Positions 1-6,212 are shown, numbered from the stretch's first letter. The stretch is DNA of 6,827 nucleotides from a bacterium (GCA_030612965.1 JAUWMW010000125.1:1-6827); one strand, 5' to 3'. Notes: generated from the letters alone by a model not told the origin. Program-made: numbers and translations.

Positions 1-1
1 C

Positions 2-325
2 GGTGTTCACAATTATTGCTGCGGCGGCGGGAGCGGGTTTGCTATTATGCAGTCGAACAATTTCCCGAGTTGGCGGTCGATGGTTTCCGGACGCAAGAAG
101 ATGGCGCAGATACTGAACGCCTTCACTCGCGAAGAACTTGACCCCAAGGTGAACAAGTACGTTTGCGCGCCCTGCTCCAACTGCAAGGGACAAATTCGAG
201 ATTTGTTGAACTACTACGACGCCTGGGAGCGCTGCCATATTCAGTACAGCGGGTTGGTGGAATTAATCGTCAACTGCATGACCGATGCCAAAGAGGGGTT
301 CATCGACTGGGAGGAGTTTCACTAG
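2..325 (+). CDS. Heterodisulfide reductase-like Fe-S protein (HmcF/TmcB/DsrK type), C-terminal fragment
   Basis: The frame is open from the left edge and stops at 323-325, leaving the last 107 residues of a longer protein. It begins GVHNYCCGGGSGFAIM: the CCG motif of the cysteine-rich domain that binds iron-sulfur clusters in HdrB/HdrD, GlcF and DsrK. A second cysteine group, VCAPCSNCKGQIRDL (about residues 54-68), completes that domain as CxxC plus a third Cys. The CC-to-CxxC distance of about 47 residues, the CAPCSNCK wording and the LVELIVNCM tail recall HmcF/TmcB-type subunits of transmembrane redox complexes in sulfate reducers and relatives. Such subunits sit on the cytoplasmic side and pass electrons between a membrane complex and a cytoplasmic acceptor. 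The N-terminal ferredoxin-like part, the partner subunits and the operon lie outside the window, so the exact complex and substrate are unknown. The ATG at 47 is internal, because the essential CCG motif lies upstream of it. Family assignment is strong; the specific subunit is uncertain. Confidence 0.85.
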   Translation, partial: GVHNYCCGGGSGFAIMQSNNFPSWRSMVSGRKKMAQILNAFTREELDPKVNKYVCAPCSNCKGQIRDLLNYYDAWERCHIQYSGLVELIVNCMTDAKEGFIDWEEFH

Positions 326-343
326 GGCGATCCGGCGCAGGTA

Positions 344-362
344 CGGTGGCCCGACACCACCG
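344..362. other. Small hairpin after the Fe-S gene
   Basis: CGGTGG (344-349) pairs with CCACCG (357-362) around a 7-nt loop, 19 bases after the stop codon of the iron-sulfur protein gene. No T-tract follows, so it is not a classical intrinsic terminator. It may slow polymerase or protect the 3' end of the transcript, or it may be chance. Confidence 0.3.
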
Positions 363-449
363 GATAACGAACATCTGCTGCCTACGCAGGGAAACACACC
401 CCTGAATCCCCTCTCAAGGGACCTTCCAAAAACCCATGATATCGTGCGC

Positions 450-469
450 GGCAGACCTCCCGGTCTGCC
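450..469. repeat. Hairpin 1 inside the inverted-repeat element
   Basis: GGCAGACC (450-457) and GGTCTGCC (462-469) form a perfect 8-bp stem closing a 4-nt TCCC loop. The stem is the same length and nearly the same sequence as hairpin 2 at 501-520. No T-tract follows it directly. Confidence 0.75.
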
Positions 470-500
470 CGTTTGAAGGACGTACCCAGGGTAATCAAGG

Positions 501-520
501 GGCAGACGAGGACGTCTGCC
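501..520. repeat. Hairpin 2 inside the inverted-repeat element
   Basis: GGCAGACG (501-508) and CGTCTGCC (513-520) form a perfect 8-bp stem with a 4-nt AGGA loop. It differs from hairpin 1 at the loop-closing pair (G-C here, C-G there), so both partners have changed and pairing is kept. This suggests that the folded form, or a palindrome-recognising protein, is what is conserved. Confidence 0.75.
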
Positions 521-622
521 GCCCACAGCAAAGGAATAGCCACCACCCAATAGTTTTTGGAAGGTCCCTTGAGAGGGGATTTAGGGGTGTGTTATTCATC
601 GCAGGCAGCCGCCTGTTGAGCT

Positions 623-1831
623 TTACATATGGTCTTTGAACAACTTGCCCAAGCGCTCAATGCCGGTGAGAATATTCTCATGGCTGGCGTTCGAGTAATT
701 CAGACGCAGAGTGTTCAGGCCACTGCCATCCGGGAAGAACGGTTGCCCGTAAACATAGGCCACCTTGAGGTCGATCGCCTTGGGCAGGAGGTCCTGGCCG
801 GACATGTGTGACGGCAACTCCACCCATAAGAACAGTCCACCCTCAGGATGCGTCCAGGTTATACCATCCGGGAAATGCTCCTCCATGGCCTTGAGCATGA
901 CGTCACGCTTCTCACGATAGTCTGTCTTGATTAGCTCGATATGCGGTTCCAGCTTGCCGGAGGCTACATACTCATAAAGCATGTACTGATTGATACTGCT
1001 GGTGTGCAGATCAATACATTGCTTGCTCTTTTCGATGTAGTCCAAGATGTCCCTGGGGCCATTGATCCAACCCACTCGGAACCCCGGTGCAATAGTCTTT
1101 GAAAAGGTGCGCACGGCAATAACAGCGTCGCCGCCTATCGACTTCAGCGTCGGCAACGGCTCCCCGGCGAACCGGACATCACCATACGGGTTGTCGTCAA
1201 TGATCGGTATCTCGTACTTCAGCGCCAACTCGATCAGCGCCTTGCGTCGCTCCAGCGACAGGGTGATGCCGGTCGGGTTCTGGAAATTGGAGACGGTGTA
1301 TATGATGCTTGGACGGTACTCGCGAATCTGTTTCTCAACCTGGTCGATAATCATCCCCTCGTGATCCATAGCAACCGGGGCGTATTTGGCTTCGTAGTAG
1401 TTGAATATCTGGAGCGCGCCGACATAGGTAGGATTCTCGGTGAGAATATACGAACCCGGCGAAATAAACGTCCGCGCAATCAACTCAATCGCCTGCTGCC
1501 CGCCCGTAGTGACGATGATATTGTCGACTTCGGACTTGGTGCCGCGCTCGGTGGCGCGTTTGGCCAACAGTTCTCGCATCAGCGGCACCCCACGGGTGAG
1601 AGAGTACTGCATACTGTCGGACCCATACTTGGCCACAGCATCGATCAACGCCTGCTGAAGGTCCTCCAGGGGGAACATCTCGGGAGCAGGCAGACCACCG
1701 GCAAAGGAAATCACACCCGGCTGCGACGAGGTCTTCAGGATCTCTCTGAGGATCGACGCCTGAAGATTCTTGACGTGCGGGTTGACCGGCCAGCGGTCGG
1801 TACGAACTTCTTTATTCTGTGTAACCACCAT
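623..1831 (-). CDS. PLP-dependent aminotransferase, LysN/2-aminoadipate aminotransferase-like
   Basis: A complete 402-residue class I/II (fold-type I) aminotransferase of normal family length. It moves an amino group between an amino acid and a 2-oxo acid in the cytoplasm. Visible landmarks in order: substrate-side ISFAGGLP (41-48); TTGGQQAI (108-115), which contacts the cofactor phosphate; FQNPTG (183-188) with the cofactor Asn185; DDNPY (212-216) with Asp213 for the pyridine nitrogen and Tyr216; SK at 244-245, Lys245 being the Schiff-base lysine; GFRVGW with phosphate-binding Arg252; and LRLNYSN with carboxylate-binding Arg376. The SFAGGLPAPE, ADLHT-like (DLHTSSINQ), GGLFLWVELP and NTLRLNYS stretches strongly recall Thermus LysN and KAT II/AadAT enzymes, which use 2-aminoadipate, leucine, aromatic amino acids or kynurenine. 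No lysine- or leucine-pathway gene is adjacent, so the substrate cannot be fixed. The start is ATG at 1831, with GGGAAAGGA (1847-1839 on this strand) ending 7 nt upstream. All catalytic residues are present. Family very sure, substrate unsure. Confidence 0.93.
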   Translation of the reverse strand: MVVTQNKEVRTDRWPVNPHVKNLQASILREILKTSSQPGVISFAGGLPAPEMFPLEDLQQALIDAVAKYGSDSMQYSLTRGVPLMRELLAKRATERGTKSEVDNIIVTTGGQQAIELIARTFISPGSYILTENPTYVGALQIFNYYEAKYAPVAMDHEGMIIDQVEKQIREYRPSIIYTVSNFQNPTGITLSLERRKALIELALKYEIPIIDDNPYGDVRFAGEPLPTLKSIGGDAVIAVRTFSKTIAPGFRVGWINGPRDILDYIEKSKQCIDLHTSSINQYMLYEYVASGKLEPHIELIKTDYREKRDVMLKAMEEHFPDGITWTHPEGGLFLWVELPSHMSGQDLLPKAIDLKVAYVYGQPFFPDGSGLNTLRLNYSNASHENILTGIERLGKLFKDHM

Positions 1832-1838
1832 CGGAGTA

Positions 1839-1847
1839 TCCTTTCCC
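1839..1847 (-). promoter_or_regulatory. Ribosome binding site of the aminotransferase gene
   Basis: On the minus strand GGGAAAGGA ends 7 nt before the ATG at 1831. It is a good Shine-Dalgarno sequence and decides the start. It contrasts with the two glycosyltransferase genes in this window, which lack one. Confidence 0.7.
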
Positions 1848-1867
1848 TAAGGCTTTTATCACAACGG

Positions 1868-1885
1868 GGCGCAATACAAAGCGCC
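1868..1885 (-). other. Small hairpin in the aminotransferase 5' leader
   Basis: GGCGC (1868-1872) and GCGCC (1881-1885) pair around an 8-nt loop, within the predicted leader of about 97 nt between the promoter at 1935-1963 and the ATG at 1831. No T-tract, leader peptide or recognisable riboswitch core is seen, so a regulatory role is only a possibility. Confidence 0.3.
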
Positions 1886-1934
1886 ACCTATGGACAGCTT
1901 TGTTACTGACCTATCTATCTATTTCTACCACTTA

Positions 1935-1963
1935 ATTATACCCAACGGCAACGAAGAATCCAA
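1935..1963 (-). promoter_or_regulatory. Candidate sigma70-type promoter for the aminotransferase gene
   Basis: Reading the minus strand, TTGGAT (1963-1958) is followed after 17 nt by a perfect TATAAT (1940-1935). Transcription would start near 1928 and give a 5' leader of about 97 nt before the ATG at 1831. The -35 box matches consensus at only three of six bases. The promoter lies between the tRNA gene and the aminotransferase gene, so the latter need not depend on read-through from the tRNA. Confidence 0.55.
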
Positions 1964-2010
1964 TGGAAATCGGGGACAATTCGCGAAAAGAAGAACGTGT
2001 TTTATCAGGC

Positions 2011-2017
2011 AAAAAAA
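2011..2017 (-). terminator. Oligo-T tract directly after tRNA-Thr
   Basis: On the minus strand seven T residues start one base after the tRNA discriminator position. There is no separate GC-rich hairpin; the tRNA's own T-arm and acceptor stem would have to serve. It is likely the transcription end of the tRNA unit, and the U-run would be removed by 3' processing. Confidence 0.5.
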
Positions 2018-2018
2018 G

Positions 2019-2091
<73 letters not shown>

Positions 2092-2116
2092 GCACATACC
2101 GAATGTGTCGGCTGCC

Positions 2117-2145
2117 ATGATAGGCCGTTCAGCCCCGCCTGTCAA
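2117..2145 (-). promoter_or_regulatory. Strong sigma70-type promoter of tRNA-Thr
   Basis: On the minus strand a perfect TTGACA (2145-2140) is followed after exactly 17 nt by TATCAT (2122-2117, five of six matches to TATAAT). Initiation near 2110 would give a leader of about 19 nt before the tRNA at 2091. The bases just after the -10 box are GC-rich (GGCAGCCG), a discriminator type associated in other bacteria with stringent control of stable-RNA promoters. That regulatory link is inference. Confidence 0.85.
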
Positions 2146-2197
2146 GAAAAAGCATCCCAAACCCAGCGGGCATCCAAAGAGCTTCACGAATTTGTAC

Positions 2198-2226
2198 TTG
2201 GCAGTCATGGTCCATAACTCTATATT
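2198..2226 (+). promoter_or_regulatory. Promoter almost on the start codon of the AftB-like gene
   Basis: TTGGCA (2198-2203, five of six matches) and TATATT (2221-2226, five of six matches) are separated by 17 nt. Only 12 bases lie between the -10 box and the ATG at 2239, so transcription should begin around 2233-2236 and leave a leader of about 3-6 nt. It is divergent from the tRNA promoter, with the two -35 boxes 52 bp apart. Confidence 0.65.
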
Positions 2227-2238
2227 CGTCCTTCAGAC

Positions 2239-4257
2239 ATGCAACATGACAAAGCCATAGTTGAGAGTATTGACTCCGAGCCGGAGAGCTTCTCATGGCG
2301 ATGGCGCGACGTTGACGCGCGATCGATGGTCGCTGTGCTGGTTTTGGTTTATGTGCTGGTGCTTATCCGTACGGCCTGGGTCTCTGACGACGCCTACATA
2401 ACATTTCGTACTATAGACAATTTCGTCAACGGCTACGGTCTTCGGTGGAACGTGGCCGAGCGAGTCCAGAGCTTCACTCATCCCTTGTGGCTGTTTGTGG
2501 TGACCTTTGCCTATTTGATTACGGGCGATTTTTATTTTACCAGCATCTTTCTGTCGATAGCAATTTCGGCGGCTGCCGTGCTGATACTCGTGTACGGACT
2601 GGCTCGGTCGGACAAAGCAGCCATCCTGGCCCTGACCGTTCTGATTTTGTCCAAAGCATTTACTGATTACTCCACCTCTGGTCTGGAGAACCCTCTGACA
2701 CACCTCTTGTTGGTTGTGTTCATTCTTGTGTATCTCCGATTCGAAAGGAGTCATAGATCGCTCTTGCTATTATCGCTGGTAGCTGCCCTGGGGACCCTCA
2801 ATCGGATGGACACACTGCTTCTTTACCTGCCGACATTAGCTTATGCCGCGTTTCGATTACGCACACGGAAGGCTATTGTTGCCATTGCCGCCGGATTCAC
2901 ACCGTTCATCCTTTGGGAAGTGTTTTCGTTTTTCTACTATGGGTTCTTTATCCCCAACACCGCCTATGCGAAACTTGGGGCAGGGATACCTATCTCTGAA
3001 CTAATGTCACAGGGCCTGGCTTATCTTCTGAACTCAATCTCCGTTGATCCCCTGACTATGTTGACCATTGCCGGCGCCGTGACAATCGCCGTTATCCGGA
3101 AAACCAAGCGGCACTTCCCAATGTTGGCGGGAGCACTGTTGTTCATGGTCTACACCGTATACATCGGCGGCGATTTCATGAGCGGGCGGTTTCTCACCGG
3201 ACCACTTCTGATAGCTGCAATAGTCATATCAACGCTGAAGTTGCCGAAGTCGTACGCCGGGATACTGGCGCCGCTTGCAGTAGTACTGGTGATCGGCCTG
3301 AGCTCGCCGTATTGTCCTATTCACAGCGGCACTGGATACGGATGTGGTGACCGGAATTCGGCAATTGTCATCTGGCAGGCCAACGGAATGGCTGATGAAC
3401 GCGGACAATACTACTGCAGCACAGGTCTGATGAATTGGACGCGCGGCCTGCCGACGCCGCATCATCCTCGGATCGAATTAGGCGAGACTTGGAAAACGGG
3501 CGACTCCGGATCGGTAGTCGTTGGTTGGGCAAACGGCTTCTCCGGCTTTGCCGCCGGCGCAGGGATCTACATCATTGACGCGTGGGCGCTCTGTGACCCA
3601 CTTCTGGCCCGCCTCCCGGCGGCGGAGAACCGGCAGTGGCGCATTGGTCACCACGAGCGTTTCATACCGGCCGGCTACCGTGAGACGCGCGAAACGGGAC
3701 AGAACTGCATCGTCGACAGCAGCCTCGCTGCCTACTATGATAAGCTAGCTCTGGTAACCAGCGGGAAACTCCTGAGTTGGAATCGAATCAAGACAGCCGT
3801 TCTGTTGAACCTCAGCCAATACGATCATCTACTTCCCGAATCATCACCTCCACCGATGAGCATTTCTCGGCAGGATGTTTCTACTGGCGTGATTCAGGGC
3901 TCGGCTTGGAATGGCGAAGGCACAACCGCCCTTGATCCGGCCGGAGCCCAGATTGATCTTGGTGAGATCGTAACAGACCGTAAGTTGGAGATAGCTCTGG
4001 ACCACAACGACGACTACCGACTGGTATTCGTGCGCGGAGCCACTCTCATCGACAGTCTGATCGTCCGGGCCGCCAATATTAGAGGTGGCGGCATGGCGTT
4101 GCATCTGATCGACGTTCCCGCTAGAGCCGCCGACACTGGGTTTGATGCGATTCGGGTATTCCCGAGTGGCGGCGATAATCGATATTCGGTGGGTCATCTA
4201 CATTTCGGCCCGGCGGATACTACTTCAAACGAATCGCCGCTTAGGACCAGCCCTTAG
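2239..4257 (+). CDS. AftB-like GT-C membrane glycosyltransferase with long exported C-terminal region
   Basis: A 672-residue polytopic membrane protein. It probably moves a sugar from a polyprenyl-phosphate donor to an acceptor outside the cytoplasmic membrane. The first membrane segment is about 30-47, followed by the exported-loop motif WVSDDAYITFR (47-57), with Asp50-Asp51 the likely catalytic or metal-binding acidic pair of GT-C enzymes. Family-like motifs follow: YGLRWN (66-71), SGLENPLTHLL (147-157), NRMDTLLL (188-195), IPNTAYAKLG (238-247) and GGDFMSGRF (310-318). About nine or ten hydrophobic segments extend to about 353. The rest is soluble and exported. It has AftB-like stretches IIDAWALCDPLLARLP (445-460) and RIGHH (468-472), five cysteines (359, 369, 393, 452, 490), and a beta-rich end (about 545-657). 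The ATG at 2239 is the only sensible start: the frame stops upstream at 2215-2217, and no Shine-Dalgarno is seen. It resembles mycobacterial arabinofuranosyltransferase AftB, but donor and acceptor here are unknown. The next gene encodes a second GT-C enzyme. Confidence 0.82.
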   Translation: MQHDKAIVESIDSEPESFSWRWRDVDARSMVAVLVLVYVLVLIRTAWVSDDAYITFRTIDNFVNGYGLRWNVAERVQSFTHPLWLFVVTFAYLITGDFYFTSIFLSIAISAAAVLILVYGLARSDKAAILALTVLILSKAFTDYSTSGLENPLTHLLLVVFILVYLRFERSHRSLLLLSLVAALGTLNRMDTLLLYLPTLAYAAFRLRTRKAIVAIAAGFTPFILWEVFSFFYYGFFIPNTAYAKLGAGIPISELMSQGLAYLLNSISVDPLTMLTIAGAVTIAVIRKTKRHFPMLAGALLFMVYTVYIGGDFMSGRFLTGPLLIAAIVISTLKLPKSYAGILAPLAVVLVIGLSSPYCPIHSGTGYGCGDRNSAIVIWQANGMADERGQYYCSTGLMNWTRGLPTPHHPRIELGETWKTGDSGSVVVGWANGFSGFAAGAGIYIIDAWALCDPLLARLPAAENRQWRIGHHERFIPAGYRETRETGQNCIVDSSLAAYYDKLALVTSGKLLSWNRIKTAVLLNLSQYDHLLPESSPPPMSISRQDVSTGVIQGSAWNGEGTTALDPAGAQIDLGEIVTDRKLEIALDHNDDYRLVFVRGATLIDSLIVRAANIRGGGMALHLIDVPARAADTGFDAIRVFPSGGDNRYSVGHLHFGPADTTSNESPLRTSP

Positions 4258-4315
4258 ACGGAACGCAGCACGGCCGCGCATTTCACACCCGTCCACTCCG
4301 CTCGGCGTTTTTGTG

Positions 4316-4343
4316 TTGCCAAACAGACCCGGCCGACTATCAT
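4316..4343 (+). promoter_or_regulatory. Promoter predicted to start transcription at the GT39-TPR start codon
   Basis: TTGCCA (4316-4321, five of six matches) and TATCAT (4338-4343, five of six matches) are 16 nt apart. Exactly six bases separate the -10 box from ATG 4350, so the expected transcription start is the A of the ATG, giving a leaderless mRNA. No Shine-Dalgarno sequence precedes the ATG. The box lies inside the 92-bp gap after the AftB-like gene, so this gene could also be read as part of a two-gene transcript. Confidence 0.6.
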
Positions 4344-4349
4344 AGCGCT

Positions 4350-6212
4350 ATGACTGAAGCAACATCCGGTACATTTTGGAGTCGCCACCAGGTCTGGCTG
4401 GCGCCCTTGTTCATGTTCGTGGTGGCTCTGACCGTCAGGATGACCTATCTCAACCAGGCAGAGACCTCCCCCACTTTCGACCAGCCGATCATGGATGAAC
4501 GCTACCACGTCCACCTGGCCGAACAGATCAACGACGACGATGGATTGCCAAAGGAACCTTACTACCGCGCCCCCTTGTACCCGCACTTTCTTTCGGTCTT
4601 ATTCCGAATCACTGACGAGTCTCTCTACGGTGTCAGGTTGTTGCAGATCATTCTTGGGTCGCTCCTGCCGATTCTGGTTTATCTGCTCGGGCTGCGTCTA
4701 TTCGATCGAAGAACCGCTTACTGGGCCGGAGGCGTGTGCACCATCTATCCAACCTTCATCTACTACGACAATGCTCTGCTGATCACCTCGATAATGATAT
4801 TTCTGACATCGCTGCTGGCACTGCAACTGCTGCGCTGTGAAGCAAAACCGAATCGAATGGCCTCGTTCGTTCTGGTCGGCCTGCTCCTGGGGCTGGCCGG
4901 TCTGGCTCGTCCCAACATTCTGCTATTGGGACCGGCCCTGCTTATCTGGATCTGGATGGTGATACGACCACAACTCGGTACTCGAAAGGCGTTAGTGCGC
5001 TATCTCGTGATCGCCGCCGCTTCGCTGATAGTTGTCTTGCCGGTAACCATACGCAATTACGTAGTGGCCGATGATTTCGTCTTTATCGCCTGGCAGGGCG
5101 GGTTCAACTTCTTCATCGGCAACAACCATGAATCCAACGGCTGGTCAGCCACCGTACCCGGGATCGATCCTACCTGGGAGGGCGGCTACCGAGAAGCCAT
5201 CGCCATCGCTGAAGAAAGTGAAGGCAGAACCCTGAAACGTTCCGAAGTCTCTGATTTCTGGTACGGTCTTGCCTGGCAAGAGATCAGAAATGATCCTTCC
5301 GCATTCATAGGGTTATTGTTCCGAAAACTGCGGCTGTTTCTCAACGGTTACGAGATACCTAACAACCAGAACATCTACCTTGCTCGGGCTCTCGGATCGA
5401 TCATGCAACCCCTGGTGTTCTCGAAGTGGCTGTATTTCCCGTTCGGTCTGGTGGCTCCTTTGGCCGTCATAGGTCTCGTGCTATCGCTATCACAGTGGCG
5501 AAGGTTCCTGGTAGTATACGTAATGTTAAGCTCTTACCTGTTGACGCTGTTACTGTTTTTTGTGTGCGCACGTTTTCGCCAACCGATGATGCCGTTCATG
5601 ATCCTGTTTGCCGTCTATGCCGTCTTCCGCATGATCGAGTTCAAGAGACGCCGCCAGATGAAGAACCTCGCTCTGGCGCTGTTCATGCTTGCCCTGCTGT
5701 TGGTTGAATCAAACCATGACGCCCTCGGACTGGATCAGCAAAGATTAGCGGCCGAAGATCAATTGGTCATCGGCAATGCTTATCTGGCGCAGAACAATCT
5801 GGCTGGAGCAGAGATGGAATACAAGCGCGGTCTGGCTGCCGATTCGACGTTAGCCCCGCTCCACAACAACCTCGGGCTTATCAAGATTCGGCGTAACCGC
5901 GTCGGCGAGGCGATGACACATTTCAGCCGAGCCACACGGGTCGACCCAGGTTATCTGGAAGGTTACATGAATCTGGCCAGTGCTTATTTCGAGACGGGTC
6001 AACTCGAGGCCGCTATCAGAATTCTTGAGCAGGCGGCTATGCGCCATCCCCGAAATGATATGGTTCATTTGAAACTGGGCGCAGTCTATGCCGAAGCCGG
6101 TCGAACCGAGGAAGCGATCAAGTTCATCCGGCGCAGTCTCGAACTGAATCCGGGCAGCGAGGCTGCACGGCAGGCGCTGCAAGAGATTCAGAGCACTGTG
6201 GACAAACCATGA
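4350..6212 (+). CDS. GT39/ArnT-like membrane glycosyltransferase fused to four TPR repeats
   Basis: A 620-residue protein when started at ATG 4350. An alternative TTG at 4311 would add 13 residues (MCCQTDPADYHSA) that look like read-through of promoter sequence, so it was not used. The N-terminal part is a GT-C enzyme of the GT39/PMT/ArnT type. After the first membrane segment (about 16-33) an exported loop carries IMDERYH (47-53), with Asp49-Glu50 as the probable catalytic acidic motif, then YYRAPLYPHFL (71-81). Further hydrophobic segments continue to about 452, with GLARPN (184-189) and GGFNFFIGNN (250-259), both typical of this family. The C-terminus has four TPR units of exactly 34 residues (470-503, 504-537, 538-571, 572-605; bases 5757-6164), each with a G/A-x-x-Y/L then A-x-x-x-F/Y/I pattern. 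Such enzymes move a lipid-linked sugar to protein, lipid or glycan at the outer membrane face. TPRs usually bind proteins. The substrate is unknown. Confidence 0.85.
   Translation: MTEATSGTFWSRHQVWLAPLFMFVVALTVRMTYLNQAETSPTFDQPIMDERYHVHLAEQINDDDGLPKEPYYRAPLYPHFLSVLFRITDESLYGVRLLQIILGSLLPILVYLLGLRLFDRRTAYWAGGVCTIYPTFIYYDNALLITSIMIFLTSLLALQLLRCEAKPNRMASFVLVGLLLGLAGLARPNILLLGPALLIWIWMVIRPQLGTRKALVRYLVIAAASLIVVLPVTIRNYVVADDFVFIAWQGGFNFFIGNNHESNGWSATVPGIDPTWEGGYREAIAIAEESEGRTLKRSEVSDFWYGLAWQEIRNDPSAFIGLLFRKLRLFLNGYEIPNNQNIYLARALGSIMQPLVFSKWLYFPFGLVAPLAVIGLVLSLSQWRRFLVVYVMLSSYLLTLLLFFVCARFRQPMMPFMILFAVYAVFRMIEFKRRRQMKNLALALFMLALLLVESNHDALGLDQQRLAAEDQLVIGNAYLAQNNLAGAEMEYKRGLAADSTLAPLHNNLGLIKIRRNRVGEAMTHFSRATRVDPGYLEGYMNLASAYFETGQLEAAIRILEQAAMRHPRNDMVHLKLGAVYAEAGRTEEAIKFIRRSLELNPGSEAARQALQEIQSTVDKP

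Larger units (their letters stand above)
393..593. repeat. 201-bp inverted-repeat element between convergent genes
   Basis: The left arm 393-433 and the right arm 553-593 are reverse complements over 41 bp with one mismatch (G404 against the complement of the right arm). They begin AACACACCCCT and end CCTTCCAAAAAC, and are separated by 119 bp. Weaker similarity continues outward to about 369 and 618, for example CTGCCT at 378-383 against AGGCAG at 603-608. The spacer carries two further small palindromes, annotated separately. No transposase or clear target-site duplication is visible. The element fills most of the gap between the end of the iron-sulfur protein gene (+) and the end of the aminotransferase gene (-), so transcription enters it from both sides. 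Likely readings are a REP/BIME-like or MITE-like interspersed repeat, possibly acting as a two-way transcription end and mRNA-stabilising structure. The repeat is directly visible; its origin and role are inferred. Confidence 0.8.

Noticed and set aside
263..639. Two short opposite-strand open frames that both encode the peptide VFGRSLERGFRGV
   Set aside because: The shared peptide is simply the two arms of the inverted repeat read on opposite strands. The frames overlap real gene ends and have no ribosome binding site.
1361..1909. 182-codon plus-strand open frame opposite the aminotransferase gene
   Set aside because: It is antisense to a clear enzyme with all catalytic residues; its translation has no recognisable domain and it runs past the other gene's start.
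1911..1922. Three CTAT tandem units near the predicted aminotransferase transcription start
   Set aside because: Three units are too few to claim phase variation or a functional microsatellite.
3844..4197. 117-codon minus-strand open frame inside the AftB-like gene
   Set aside because: It lies opposite a conserved-looking domain, has low-complexity composition (VVVVVV) and no family resemblance; it is a shadow.
4311..4349. TTG start giving the GT39-TPR protein 13 extra residues
   Set aside because: The extra stretch overlaps the promoter boxes, has no ribosome binding site and does not look like a signal or membrane segment; ATG 4350 fits better.
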